From Peredibacter sp045999315 (GTDB lineage: Bacteria; Bdellovibrionota; Bacteriovoracia; Bacteriovoracales; Bacteriovoracaceae), in assembly GCF_045999315.1 (NCBI RefSeq), contig NZ_CP174607.1, positions 3,472,001-3,536,000 on the forward strand: DNA of 64,000 nucleotides, given 5' to 3'. Every line of letters begins with the position of its first letter. Position 1 is the stretch's first letter. Below, piece by piece: positions 33,526 through 42,052 of the stretch. The translations under genes were made by a program, and so were the position numbers. The notes under the pieces were generated by a model. It did no database searches. It was not told where the DNA came from and worked only from the letters and a program-made list of their open reading frames with translations.

Positions 33526-35903
33526 AAGTACTAATAATTTCTTTACTATTAGTGTCCCTTTCCTCGTATGCATCCACTGAAGAATGCGATGATCAGAATG
33601 CTACAGAGGCAAAGTCATTAGCAAAGTCTTTGTCGTTACCCAATTGTTATAATGAGATGACCGTTTTAGAAGTTAAGAATCTAGATACGGATAATGTTTG
33701 CAATACATGTAAATCAAAATTTGAGACTTTATTTGGAAAGAAAATCAATAAACCAAGTAAAGACAAGCTCCAAAAAGATTTTTTCGAGTCTGTAACTGAC
33801 GAATACAAAAAAAACATTATAAGCAATATCATCTTTACTTTAAAGATGAGAGCTCTTCCTAACAACGGTAATCAATTTCCTAAAGCAGCCGCTGCGTGCA
33901 AAATGGCAAAGGAAGATGACTTTTTAAAAGGGTGTAAGTCAGAGTCCGCTAAACGACTATTGAAAGAAAAGGGAGTTTTTAAATCTCTTCAAACATCCAT
34001 CTCAAATGAACTGGCAAAAATTTTATCTACAAATGAGCAGTTCAATCCAAAAGATACTTTGTTAACTAGAACTCAGTCGTCCTGCTTTATCCCTGAAAAG
34101 GACATCCTCTTCTTGTCTAGTTCGACAATTGAAGAAGCTTTCTCTCCAGAACTCATTAACTTTATCTCGCAGCTTGACACAACGAAGTTCAAGAATATGA
34201 ACGAACTTTTTTCTTCTCCTGATCTTAAGTCTCGCTACAATGGTGATATTGAAGAATTATCGAGTGCTCTAAAAAACCATCCATATCTCTCTCAATATCT
34301 TTCGTCTCCGTCAGTTTTTACAAAATTTTTTAAGTCTATTGAAAAGCCGTCTGATGTAACTCAACTTCGTAAGTCTCTTTATAGTGCCTCTCAAGATAAG
34401 AGTCTGGATTCTGTTTTGGCCGCTAAATGTTCTGACTCTCTTAGAGCATATACGGAGTCGATATGTTCAGATAAGTTTGAATCAGGAAGTATTTCAACAG
34501 ATCCATTTAGTAATTTTGATAAACTTTCAATCTCGAAAAGCCAGCCTGACGAAACTGAATTTGCCAATTCTGAAGAGCTTATCCAAAAAAATCTTGATTT
34601 TTTAAGCCTATGTGAAGTTAAAGCTGAGTCAAATAATATAAACTTAAGTGAAACGAACGAAAGTATTTCAAGAAACCTGGAAGGTAATCAGAGAAACTTA
34701 AATCTTTCAGACTTCAAAGTTGAGAAGTTTGACTCTGAGCTTGGGAGATTAAATCAATACCTCTGTGACGAAAAGAATTCTTCTTGTGACATGAAGAAGA
34801 TAAATTGTCAGATTCTTCAAAAATATAAAAAATTACAAGATAAAAACTCCCTCGAATCCAAACTCGCCAACTCTTCTAACAAAGAAGTAAACAACCTCCT
34901 CCGCTCTATGATCGGAGACCCAAAAAACCTCGATCCAAAAACCAAAGAAATCCTCGTCCTTCAAGGTATCCTCCCTAAAGACGACGGTACTCTCGTCGCT
35001 CAAGCAGAAATTCCTGAACGTCAACCAGGTTACTTCAACCAGGCCCCAGCGTCTGCTTCTGCACAAGCTAAAGTAACAACACCAGTGCAAGCGACTTCTC
35101 CAGTAAGAGCAGCTTCAACGACTCGTTCGCAACAATCGGCCACCAACGACTCTTCGAACTGGACAGGACAACCTACGACTTCATCAACTATTCCGGATCT
35201 ATCGGACTACTACAAAAACCAAAAAGAAATGGAAGAGATTGAAAGTGAAATCATGAGACGTCTCTCAGCAATGCCTGAGAAAAAACCGGCCACTAAAGAG
35301 GCCGCTAAAAAAATTGCTCGCGATGCTTATCAAAAAACTGGACGCTCAATGCCTTCCACTCTGGAAGATTATTACGCAAACCGTATGATGGCCCAAAATT
35401 CGCCTTCTACATCAAGTGGATTTGATGAATATGGTGAGCCAACTGGCTCCGCTCCTTCCGCTCGTCGTGAAGCTTCAGTTTCAAATACAGAGTCGGCCGC
35501 TGAAAAATGGAAGAAAGACGGTATGAATCGCGCCCTTGCTGATATGCATGGGGCCAGACAAGGAGCTTCAGGTGGCGCGGGCCGCGAACCGGCTTCTGTT
35601 CAAGATGATGCAAACGCTAAGTCCCTGGCAACTGTTGCATTAAGTGTTCCAGAAGATCCTCGGATCTCTCTATCTCAGTCACTTAGCGAGAAAATCAATA
35701 AGAACGACCCAGAGACCCAACTCCTTCAAGTACTCGTAAAGAACAAATCAAACTTCATCCTTCAGATGAAATCTGTGAATTTCAAGGTTATCTTCGACGA
35801 TCAAAAGAAGCTTCGCCTTCTGGTTGAGTCTGGCGACAAAAAAGAGGCCGAAAGACTTCGTCCTCAATTAGAGATTTTTTTCAGACGTTTAAGCGCTCTT
35901 TAA
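33522..35903 (+). CDS. Large secreted protein of mosaic composition (793 aa)
   Basis: Signal peptide MKVLIISLLLVSLSSYAS, then about 430 residues rich in Lys/Ser/Asn and Cys (ECDDQN, CNTCKSKF, AKCSDS). The C-terminal ~340 residues have an Ala/Pro/Ser/Thr-rich linker (SASAQAKVTTPVQATSP) and a final helical domain ending ILQMKSVNFKVIFDDQKKLRLLVESGD. No family recognised. Codon usage switches abruptly near base 34,848, from AT-rich (about 30% GC per line) to C-ending codons (about 50%), inside one uninterrupted frame; this suggests that the 5' half, with the upstream gene, was acquired or replaced by recombination. It starts with a 4-bp overlap with the upstream gene. Confidence 0.78.
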   Translation: MKVLIISLLLVSLSSYASTEECDDQNATEAKSLAKSLSLPNCYNEMTVLEVKNLDTDNVCNTCKSKFETLFGKKINKPSKDKLQKDFFESVTDEYKKNIISNIIFTLKMRALPNNGNQFPKAAAACKMAKEDDFLKGCKSESAKRLLKEKGVFKSLQTSISNELAKILSTNEQFNPKDTLLTRTQSSCFIPEKDILFLSSSTIEEAFSPELINFISQLDTTKFKNMNELFSSPDLKSRYNGDIEELSSALKNHPYLSQYLSSPSVFTKFFKSIEKPSDVTQLRKSLYSASQDKSLDSVLAAKCSDSLRAYTESICSDKFESGSISTDPFSNFDKLSISKSQPDETEFANSEELIQKNLDFLSLCEVKAESNNINLSETNESISRNLEGNQRNLNLSDFKVEKFDSELGRLNQYLCDEKNSSCDMKKINCQILQKYKKLQDKNSLESKLANSSNKEVNNLLRSMIGDPKNLDPKTKEILVLQGILPKDDGTLVAQAEIPERQPGYFNQAPASASAQAKVTTPVQATSPVRAASTTRSQQSATNDSSNWTGQPTTSSTIPDLSDYYKNQKEMEEIESEIMRRLSAMPEKKPATKEAAKKIARDAYQKTGRSMPSTLEDYYANRMMAQNSPSTSSGFDEYGEPTGSAPSARREASVSNTESAAEKWKKDGMNRALADMHGARQGASGGAGREPASVQDDANAKSLATVALSVPEDPRISLSQSLSEKINKNDPETQLLQVLVKNKSNFILQMKSVNFKVIFDDQKKLRLLVESGDKKEAERLRPQLEIFFRRLSAL

Positions 35904-35936
35904 ACCATTACAATCTTTTCAAAATACCCCCTTTTG

Positions 35937-35959
35937 TGGTCAACTAGCCAGGTTGACCA
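35937..35959. promoter_or_regulatory. Perfect inverted repeat upstream of the sugar transporter
   Basis: TGGTCAAC-TAGCCAG-GTTGACCA: an 8-bp perfect repeat with a 7-bp centre, 15 bp before the transporter ATG at 35975. Size and symmetry suit a repressor operator; it could also terminate the upstream gene, although no T-run follows. Confidence 0.45.
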
Positions 35960-35974
35960 TCAAAAAGGACTCGC

Positions 35975-37132
35975 ATGCAAAAGAAGGCCCTGACCTCGCT
36001 TACTGTTCTATTTTTCATGATGGGTTTCATTACCTGCTTAAACGACATCTTGGTCCCCTATTTAAAAGAGATCTTTGATCTGGACTACACAAAAGCAGCA
36101 CTGGTTCAATTCTGTTTCTTTGGTGCTTATGGTTTAACGTCGATTCCCGCAAGTAAGATCATCGAGAGCTTGGGTTATCAAACGGGAATGGTACTGGGCT
36201 TTGCTATTACGGCCGTGGGTTGTCTACTTTTCTATCCAGCAGTTTCATATCACACTTACGAACTTTTCTTGATCGCTCTCTTTGTCCTCGCCTCTGGAAT
36301 TGTTCTCCTTCAAGTTGCGGCCAATCCCTACGTCTCTGTTATTGGCCCAAAGGAAACGGCCTCATCTCGTCTCACAATGGTACAGGCCTTTAACTCGTTC
36401 GGAACTTTCCTTGCTCCTTTCTTTGGGGCCTACTTTATTCTTTCAAAAATTGAGAACACATCCAACGCTGAAGGCGTGAAGTACCCTTACCTCTTCATCG
36501 CTCTCGTTCTCGTCATCATTGCCTTTCTTCTATCGCGACTTCATCTTCCAAAAATTGATGAAGGTGAAAGTAATGGAGCTAAGTGGAAAAACGTTCTTAA
36601 AGAGCCGGGCCTTATTCTAGGTGCAATTGGGATTTTTACTTATGTAGGAGCAGAAGTGGCCATTGGCTCATTCCTCGTGAACTACATCATGGACATGAGT
36701 AAAATGAACGAGACCCAGGCAGCAAGTCTTGTGGCCTATTATTGGGGCTGTGCCATGGTTGGGCGATTCATCGGTATCGCCACTCTGAAAAAGTTCTCTC
36801 CAGGTAAAGTGCTAAGCGTTCACTCGATGCTCGCCATTGCCTTAATTCTGATTTCTATTAACTCTCGAGGCAACGTGGCCATTTACAGTATGGTACTCGT
36901 TGGTCTGTGTAACTCAATCATGTTCCCGACTATCTTCACTCTTGGAATCAAGGGCCTGGGCCCAGGTGAAGAGCATAAAGGTTCGGGCCTTCTCGCCACC
37001 GCAATTCTGGGTGGAGCGATTATTCCGGTATTAACAGGAATGATGGCCGACGAAGTGGGACTTCGCATGGCCTTGATTCTTCCGGCCCTTTGTTACGGCT
37101 ATATTGCAATTTTAGGATTAAGAAACCGCTAA
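35975..37132 (+). CDS. Sugar MFS transporter, FucP/GluP family
   Basis: A 385-residue inner-membrane protein with twelve predicted helices. The opening (LFFMMGFITCLNDILVPYLKEIF) and the motif VLLQVAANPYVSVIGPKETASSRLTMVQAFNSFGT are characteristic of the fucose/glucose-galactose H+ symporters (FHS family). FucP needs Asp and Glu in helices 1 and 4; the N-terminal NDIL Asp is present. Substrate is probably a hexose or deoxyhexose. RBS AAGGACTCGC. A perfect inverted repeat lies just upstream. It ends 4 bp from the convergent M23 gene. Confidence 0.88.
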   Translation: MQKKALTSLTVLFFMMGFITCLNDILVPYLKEIFDLDYTKAALVQFCFFGAYGLTSIPASKIIESLGYQTGMVLGFAITAVGCLLFYPAVSYHTYELFLIALFVLASGIVLLQVAANPYVSVIGPKETASSRLTMVQAFNSFGTFLAPFFGAYFILSKIENTSNAEGVKYPYLFIALVLVIIAFLLSRLHLPKIDEGESNGAKWKNVLKEPGLILGAIGIFTYVGAEVAIGSFLVNYIMDMSKMNETQAASLVAYYWGCAMVGRFIGIATLKKFSPGKVLSVHSMLAIALILISINSRGNVAIYSMVLVGLCNSIMFPTIFTLGIKGLGPGEEHKGSGLLATAILGGAIIPVLTGMMADEVGLRMALILPALCYGYIAILGLRNR

Positions 37133-37136
37133 CTTC

Positions 37137-38105
37137 TTAGAGGACATTCCATTGGAAACTCTTCACTGTTTTGTTTCCAACAATGTCCTCCACAATAACT
37201 TCCACTTCATGCTTACCAGGAGTTAGTTTCATGGTGCCGCGAGGATTGGCCTTGGTGAAATTCAAATTGAAGTAAAACTTACGACAAGTGTAGTTTCCGC
37301 AAGTTCCATCCATATAAAAATCCGTGATGTAATCAGAATCATTCTTTCCAGAGGGAAGATTGATAAACTCCCAAACTGTTACAGCATCAGCCTTATCAAG
37401 ACTGTAGCTAATTTTATAAGGCGGCAGAATAAACTTATCGTGAAGAGTTAGATCACTCGCCTCCATAAAAAGTGCGTGAGGACCTGAAATCTCTGTTCCA
37501 TCAATCGGGCGATGATTTTTGGCCAGACCGATTCGATTAATCACTGGTGCCTTTGTATCTGCTAAAGGCTCCATCATCAAAAACGGATTAATATACTGTC
37601 CGTCTTTCGCGACTACTAGCAAATGCAAGTGATGATACTTCTCACCAAACGAAGTGATGTTCCATCTCACTACATTCCCAATGAACGCTCCTGTGGCAAT
37701 TCTTCCTTTATTTCTGTAAGCATCTTTGATGGACTGGGGAATAGAGCCTTGATCAACGTGGTGATACTTCCAAACAAATCCTTCATCATCGAGGATGGCA
37801 ATCTCCCAGTAAAGCGGATTTCCTCTCTGGTAATTCTCAATATTGACCACCTTTCCACCAACTGCCGCATGAATGGGCTGATCAACTTCCGAACGAATAT
37901 CCAGACCATCATGCCAATAAGGTGATCCACCATAATATTGGTAAGACTGCATATTGTGGCCAATAGATAAGAGTGGGAACGGCCAAGCATGATGTTTCTG
38001 TTCAGCGAATACACCTGTGGCCAGAAGATCTGCTTTTGTTTTTAGTTCCTTTTCATGTGCCCAAGCTGTTGAGAGGCAAAGAAGCAGAACTAAAAAGAAT
38101 CGCAT
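37137..38105 (-). CDS. Secreted M23-family metallopeptidase
   Basis: A 322-residue exported protein (signal MRFFLVLLLCLSTAWA) with a LytM-type domain. Zn ligands are visible as HxxxD (His65, Asp69 in YWHDGLDIRS) and HxH (His159, His161 in KYHHLHLLV). The intermediate His in VWKYHHVDQG (115-116) supports catalysis. M23 enzymes cleave peptidoglycan cross-bridges or glycine-rich peptides. The C-terminal ~130 residues form a beta-rich extension with Cys pairs (GTCGNYTCRKF). It could remodel the cell's own wall or attack prey wall; context does not decide. It is followed upstream by the PilZ gene (8-bp gap, same strand). Confidence 0.9.
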   Translation of the reverse strand: MRFFLVLLLCLSTAWAHEKELKTKADLLATGVFAEQKHHAWPFPLLSIGHNMQSYQYYGGSPYWHDGLDIRSEVDQPIHAAVGGKVVNIENYQRGNPLYWEIAILDDEGFVWKYHHVDQGSIPQSIKDAYRNKGRIATGAFIGNVVRWNITSFGEKYHHLHLLVVAKDGQYINPFLMMEPLADTKAPVINRIGLAKNHRPIDGTEISGPHALFMEASDLTLHDKFILPPYKISYSLDKADAVTVWEFINLPSGKNDSDYITDFYMDGTCGNYTCRKFYFNLNFTKANPRGTMKLTPGKHEVEVIVEDIVGNKTVKSFQWNVL

Positions 38106-38113
38106 AAAAATCC

Positions 38114-38818
38114 TTATTGAATAAACTTATGATAAATGTCTGGCGGAATTGTGCCCGAAAGTTTTAGTCCTACCTTCATCTCTTTTTGCTTACGGGTTTG
38201 GTATTTGGAATCAACTTCGTTATTGATGTAAACCACTTCCGCTAAGATCGGATACTGAAGTTGGATATCTTGGAGTCGAGTCACCCAAAGGATACGGTTA
38301 TTTTTTAAGAATGATCGGTTGTGCTCAGAAACAATTAGTCCTAGACCGGCCTCTGAAATATCCATCACTCTAACCTGAAGTTCATGACTTAATTCACGAT
38401 TCATTCCAGTCAAGGTCGGCTTGAGACTTACAGCTCGATCTTGATTCGGCTGAAATGAATGTCGAGGAGTTCCACGAAGCTCCATGGTCTTTATCAGAGC
38501 AGGAAATGTGAAATAAACCGCATCCAGACCTACACGGTAGTCCGTCACTTTGAAAACGCTGGTGTGATAATCCAGCTTCACATATAGGGGCAAATCATTA
38601 TCCATCATATATTTTTGAGTATCAAAGTAGATCACCACTTCGCGGGTCACAAAATCGATCTCAAAATGATGTATAGGAATAATAGACTTACCAATGGCGT
38701 GAGACTGCCAAATGAAGTTGTCCTGCAATGAAGACGCTTTTTGAAGGATACGTAGTATTTCCCGGTAATCAGTGCTCGACCGGTAGCTATCGAGATTCAA
38801 CATTATAATAGCTTGCAA
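38114..38818 (-). CDS. PilZ-domain protein (c-di-GMP receptor)
   Basis: A 234-residue cytoplasmic protein with the two-part PilZ signature: an Arg-rich segment RGTPRHSFQPNQDR (about 119-132) and D-x-S-x3-G in VMDISEAGLGLIVSEHNR. The N-terminal ~110 residues form a YcgR-N-like beta domain (HFEIDFVTREVVIYFDTQK). The layout resembles YcgR-type c-di-GMP effectors that act on motility or secretion. It probably shares a transcript with the downstream M23 gene (gap 8 bp). An eight-pair hairpin (AAAGGCCG/CGGCCTTT, 38850-38876) lies in its upstream region. Confidence 0.82.
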   Translation of the reverse strand: MQAIIMLNLDSYRSSTDYREILRILQKASSLQDNFIWQSHAIGKSIIPIHHFEIDFVTREVVIYFDTQKYMMDNDLPLYVKLDYHTSVFKVTDYRVGLDAVYFTFPALIKTMELRGTPRHSFQPNQDRAVSLKPTLTGMNRELSHELQVRVMDISEAGLGLIVSEHNRSFLKNNRILWVTRLQDIQLQYPILAEVVYINNEVDSKYQTRKQKEMKVGLKLSGTIPPDIYHKFIQ

Positions 38819-38923
38819 AAATTGTCCGGCTTTGACAAATTTTTCATTTAAAGGCCGACTACAGAAGACGGCCTTTACTCATGCGTTCATTACTTCCCGT
38901 CAAAGAGCTGAAAGAATAAAGTC

Positions 38924-39697
38924 ATGAGAATCGCTACCTTCTTCCTCATTGTTCTTATTGGTTATGGTTGTGCAGCTAAAAAACTGGCCGTTGATAATGC
39001 GGACACCCTTCTAGGGCATCAAGTAACAAAAAGAATCCCCCTCTACTCCGCACAGAAGAATGAATTAGGTAAGGACATAGACAAGTTTTTGAATAATCAA
39101 AAACCCGTAGCTCAAGAAATTGTTCCAGTCATTGATGATATGAAGCTCGAAAACGAGGCCAAACTTGAAGAGCATTACAAGAAACTCGAAAACTTTTATC
39201 GCAAGATCGCCAAAGACTTCTCAAACGTTATGTCAAAGTACATGGCCAAGCTCGATTATAAACAGCAAAAAGAATTCTTTGATGAAGTAGAAGAAGAAAA
39301 TCGTCAGATTGTACAAAAAGACAAAGAAGAGCGTCTTGAAGAAATCGAAGAACGACTGGAAAGATTTCTAGGTAGTATTAATACAAATCAAAAACAAGTC
39401 ATTACAAACTATGGCGACTACTTTATGGAGCAAACCAATAAAAGAGTCGAACGAAGAAGAAAGCTTCATCAAAAGTTCAAACATATTTACGCTCAAGACA
39501 TTTCGCCAACAACAAGGCAGGAACTGTTTCAAGAGGCCTTTGTTGAGTATCAGGAAGAGGGCCTTACATCCAACAAAAACCTAGAGATCTTAAAGAAGTT
39601 ACTTCCAACTATTACCAAGGCCCAGCGAGAACACTTCCGTCGGGAAACTCAAGGCATTAAAGATATTCTTTCCTACTTCTTGCAGGTCAATTATTAA
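38924..39697 (+). CDS. Helical lipoprotein, DUF6279-like
   Basis: A 257-residue lipoprotein (LIGYGC, Cys16). The mature protein is almost entirely charged helix; it starts with LAVDNADTLLGHQ followed by a Q-x3-L-x-D-I segment and repeated EE/KR helices (ERLEEIEERLERFLG). This opening resembles DUF6279 lipoproteins found in many proteobacteria, whose role is unknown; the match is from memory and only moderate. It is convergent with ligD, overlapping by 4 bp. It stands alone. Confidence 0.7.
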   Translation: MRIATFFLIVLIGYGCAAKKLAVDNADTLLGHQVTKRIPLYSAQKNELGKDIDKFLNNQKPVAQEIVPVIDDMKLENEAKLEEHYKKLENFYRKIAKDFSNVMSKYMAKLDYKQQKEFFDEVEEENRQIVQKDKEERLEEIEERLERFLGSINTNQKQVITNYGDYFMEQTNKRVERRRKLHQKFKHIYAQDISPTTRQELFQEAFVEYQEEGLTSNKNLEILKKLLPTITKAQREHFRRETQGIKDILSYFLQVNY

Positions 39698-41418
39698 GCG
39701 GCCAATTTCTTGGCCGGTGTTAAGATGGAAATCTTCTGTTTAAGTTTTAACATTCCTGTCCATGGGTCCTTCTTTCGTGCCTTAATTTTCTTAAGCGCTT
39801 TTTCCAGGGTAAATTCCTGGGGCCCTTTAATCCTTTTAAGTTCACTCCACTCAAGTGGTAATGCCACCGCGCTAAGAGGCTTTGCTCTCAGAGAATATGG
39901 AACAACGGCAGTGGCCCCATAACCGTTTCTTAAATAATCCACAAAGATTTTCTTGTGCCGGATCTTCTTAGACATATTGGCCACGTACTTTTTAGGATTT
40001 CTAGAGACAAGCTCGAGAGCAAGTGCCTCCGAAAATGATTTAATTTGGTCCCAGTCATATAAAGGGGCCACAGGGATATGGACGTGAAGTCCTTTTCCAC
40101 CGGTCAACTTCACAAAAGATTCTAGGCCCAAATCATCCAACATCTCTTTTAATTCAAAGGCGGCCGAGACCACCTCTTTCCATGGAACCCCAGTTCCTGG
40201 ATCCAAATCCATCACAATCTGATCCGGTCTCATATAGGTCTTCCAATGACTGTTCCAGGCATGAAGCTCAAAGGCATTTAATTGAACAAGCTCCTCAAGG
40301 CCACGTCCGGTACTCACTGATAAATATATTCCCGATCCTTTCTCCTCTTTAATGGGGAAAGTATTAAAAGCATCAGGTACCTTTCCCGAAATGTGTTTCT
40401 GGAAAAAACACTGAGACTCACTTCCATTGGGGCAACGAACTAAAGAGAGAGGTCGGTCGGCCATGTAAGGCAACATCACTTTAGAGACGGCCCGATAATA
40501 TTCAAGCACTCTTTGTTTTGTAATTTTTTCTTTCTTAAATAAGATTTTTTCTGGGGAAGAAATCTCCTTTGCTATTTCTTTAACCACGTCCTGTGCCTCC
40601 TTGTCCTCGCGCATTCCCTGAAAGACCGGTGTTCGAAGAATTCCTTCATCGGTCCAATTTCCAAAGGAAACCTCGCAGAGCTTTTCCGGTTTCACCCAAT
40701 GAATATCTTTCCCTCTGGGGGAATTGACCTCAAAAGGTGATTCCTCTTCTTCAATGGACGAAAGTTCTTTTTTAATATCTCTTAACGTCGAGGTATTAAA
40801 TCCAGTTCCAACTCTACCCACATAGCGAAATTTCTTTTTCTCAAAAGTTCCCAGTAAGAGAGCACCTATCCCGGTTCTTCCACCTTTGGGTTCGGTCCAG
40901 CCACCAATGACAAATTCTTGTCTCAAACTACACTTGGTCTTCACCCACAGATCATTCCTTCCCGGTATATAAGGGCTATTGGCCAGCTTAGAGACAATAC
41001 CTTCCAGCCCTTCTTCACAAGAGATTTGATAAAAGTCATCTCCTGATCCTTCCACATGTTCACTTAGGTGTAATAAAGGTGAAGCATCTTTTAAGAGCTC
41101 AATAAGTTTCGCTTTCCTCTCTAAGAGAGGCAGTTCTCTTAGATCCACCCCGTCCAGATATAGAAGATCGAAGAGGAAGTATTGAAGTCTTAAATCATTT
41201 TTACTTTTCAAAGAATTCTGCAGCCTTTGAAAATTACTTTTCCCTTCTTCATCCAAAGCAACGATCTCCCCGTCAAAAATGGCGTTTTGAACCGGAAGCT
41301 GTTCTAAAGCATAAAGGATGTGCGGGAAAGTGTTGCTCCAATCCAGACCACTTCGGGTATACAAAGTTCCTACTCCATTTTTTAGATGAGTCTGCACTCG
41401 ATATCCATCAAGTTTCAT
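39694..41418 (-). CDS. ligD: DNA ligase D, ligase and polymerase domains (in -1 frame relative to the PE domain)
   Basis: 574 residues from the first in-frame ATG (41418). The ATP-dependent ligase motif KLDGYR is at residues 2-6 (Lys2 would be adenylated), and IFDGEIVALDEEG and the KTKCSLRQEFVIGGW block follow. The C-terminal archaeo-eukaryotic primase-type polymerase has VMDLDPGTG and TGGKGLHVHIPV. That ATG cuts into motif I, so it cannot be the natural start: the same frame stays open ~130 bp further upstream with conserved-looking linker sequence (KWPGFIPPQLPRLV) but no start codon. It joins the upstream PE-domain gene at the A9 run (41521-41529). The full product would be about 790 residues in PE-LIG-POL order, as in Pseudomonas LigD. 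Functions with Ku in non-homologous end joining. Confidence 0.88.
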   Translation of the reverse strand: MKLDGYRVQTHLKNGVGTLYTRSGLDWSNTFPHILYALEQLPVQNAIFDGEIVALDEEGKSNFQRLQNSLKSKNDLRLQYFLFDLLYLDGVDLRELPLLERKAKLIELLKDASPLLHLSEHVEGSGDDFYQISCEEGLEGIVSKLANSPYIPGRNDLWVKTKCSLRQEFVIGGWTEPKGGRTGIGALLLGTFEKKKFRYVGRVGTGFNTSTLRDIKKELSSIEEEESPFEVNSPRGKDIHWVKPEKLCEVSFGNWTDEGILRTPVFQGMREDKEAQDVVKEIAKEISSPEKILFKKEKITKQRVLEYYRAVSKVMLPYMADRPLSLVRCPNGSESQCFFQKHISGKVPDAFNTFPIKEEKGSGIYLSVSTGRGLEELVQLNAFELHAWNSHWKTYMRPDQIVMDLDPGTGVPWKEVVSAAFELKEMLDDLGLESFVKLTGGKGLHVHIPVAPLYDWDQIKSFSEALALELVSRNPKKYVANMSKKIRHKKIFVDYLRNGYGATAVVPYSLRAKPLSAVALPLEWSELKRIKGPQEFTLEKALKKIKARKKDPWTGMLKLKQKISILTPAKKLAA

Positions 41419-41490
41419 TTCATGGATCCATCGGGACTCTTCAGAAGGAACTTCGGTTACTAACCGTGGTAATTGAGGAGGAATAAATCC

Positions 41491-41529
41491 AGGCCACTTA
41501 TCCTGGCCTAACTTGCGAGCTTTTTTTTT
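41491..41529 (-). promoter_or_regulatory. Candidate -1 programmed frameshift (or slippage) site in ligD
   Basis: On the minus strand an A9 run (41529-41521) ends in G, creating the heptamer A AAA AAG (41526-41520) in the PE-domain frame. A -1 shift there continues straight into the ligase frame; without it the ribosome meets TAG (41510-41508) after three more codons. Ten bases on, AGGCCA-GGATAAG-TGGCCT (41509-41491) forms a perfect six-pair hairpin, extendable by two wobble pairs. An SD-like AGAAGG lies 7 bp upstream. E. coli dnaX uses the same heptamer, an upstream SD and a downstream hairpin. A sequencing error in the homopolymer, or transcriptional slippage (A9 to A10), are the alternatives. 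Confidence 0.65.
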
Positions 41530-42050
41530 GAGACCTTCTTTGTTGGCTTTTTTGTTTCTTCAAATTCATCATGGTGTTTGATGAGAAGCCAATTTTTCTT
41601 GCTCTCATTTCGATAATTCGTTCGGACCAGAACAAAACCACCGTTGAGTTTATCGCCATGAAGGTGAAATTTTAATTGACCCTTTTCCAGTGCCTCATGA
41701 GGATCATCATCGTCGCATTCCCAGGTCCCCTTGTCCCAGATAAACACTTCTCCCGCCCCATATTCTCCCTCGGGAATAGTTCCATGAAACTTAGCATACT
41801 CCATTGGGTGATCTTCAGTCTGAACAGCGAGTCGCTTATCTTGTGGATCAAGTGAAGGTCCTTTAGGAACGGCCCAGCTCTTTAACACTCCATCCATTTC
41901 CAATCGGAAGTCATAGTGAAGTCTTCTAGCATGATGTTCTTGAACAACGAATTTTAATTTCTTCCCTTTAGAGACGGCCTTTTTTCCTGATGGCTCCCGG
42001 GTCTTTTTAAAATCTCGTTTAGCATTGTATTCTTTCAATGAACTTTTCAT
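41508..42050 (-). CDS. ligD: LigD 3'-phosphoesterase (PE) domain
   Basis: A 180-residue open frame holding the PE domain that trims 3' ends during end joining. The conserved blocks are FVVQEHHARRLHYDFRLEMD (metal-binding His/Asp), SWAVPKGPSLDP and KFHGTIPEGEYGAG. The last ~20 residues are a Lys-rich linker (TKKPTKKVSKKKLAS). It begins 2 bp after the ku stop codon. The stop TAG falls only three codons after the A AAA AAG heptamer; this could be a stand-alone PE protein made alongside a frameshifted full-length LigD, or the first half of a gene that is whole in reality. Confidence 0.9.
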   Translation of the reverse strand: MKSSLKEYNAKRDFKKTREPSGKKAVSKGKKLKFVVQEHHARRLHYDFRLEMDGVLKSWAVPKGPSLDPQDKRLAVQTEDHPMEYAKFHGTIPEGEYGAGEVFIWDKGTWECDDDDPHEALEKGQLKFHLHGDKLNGGFVLVRTNYRNESKKNWLLIKHHDEFEETKKPTKKVSKKKLAS

Positions 42051-42052
42051 AT

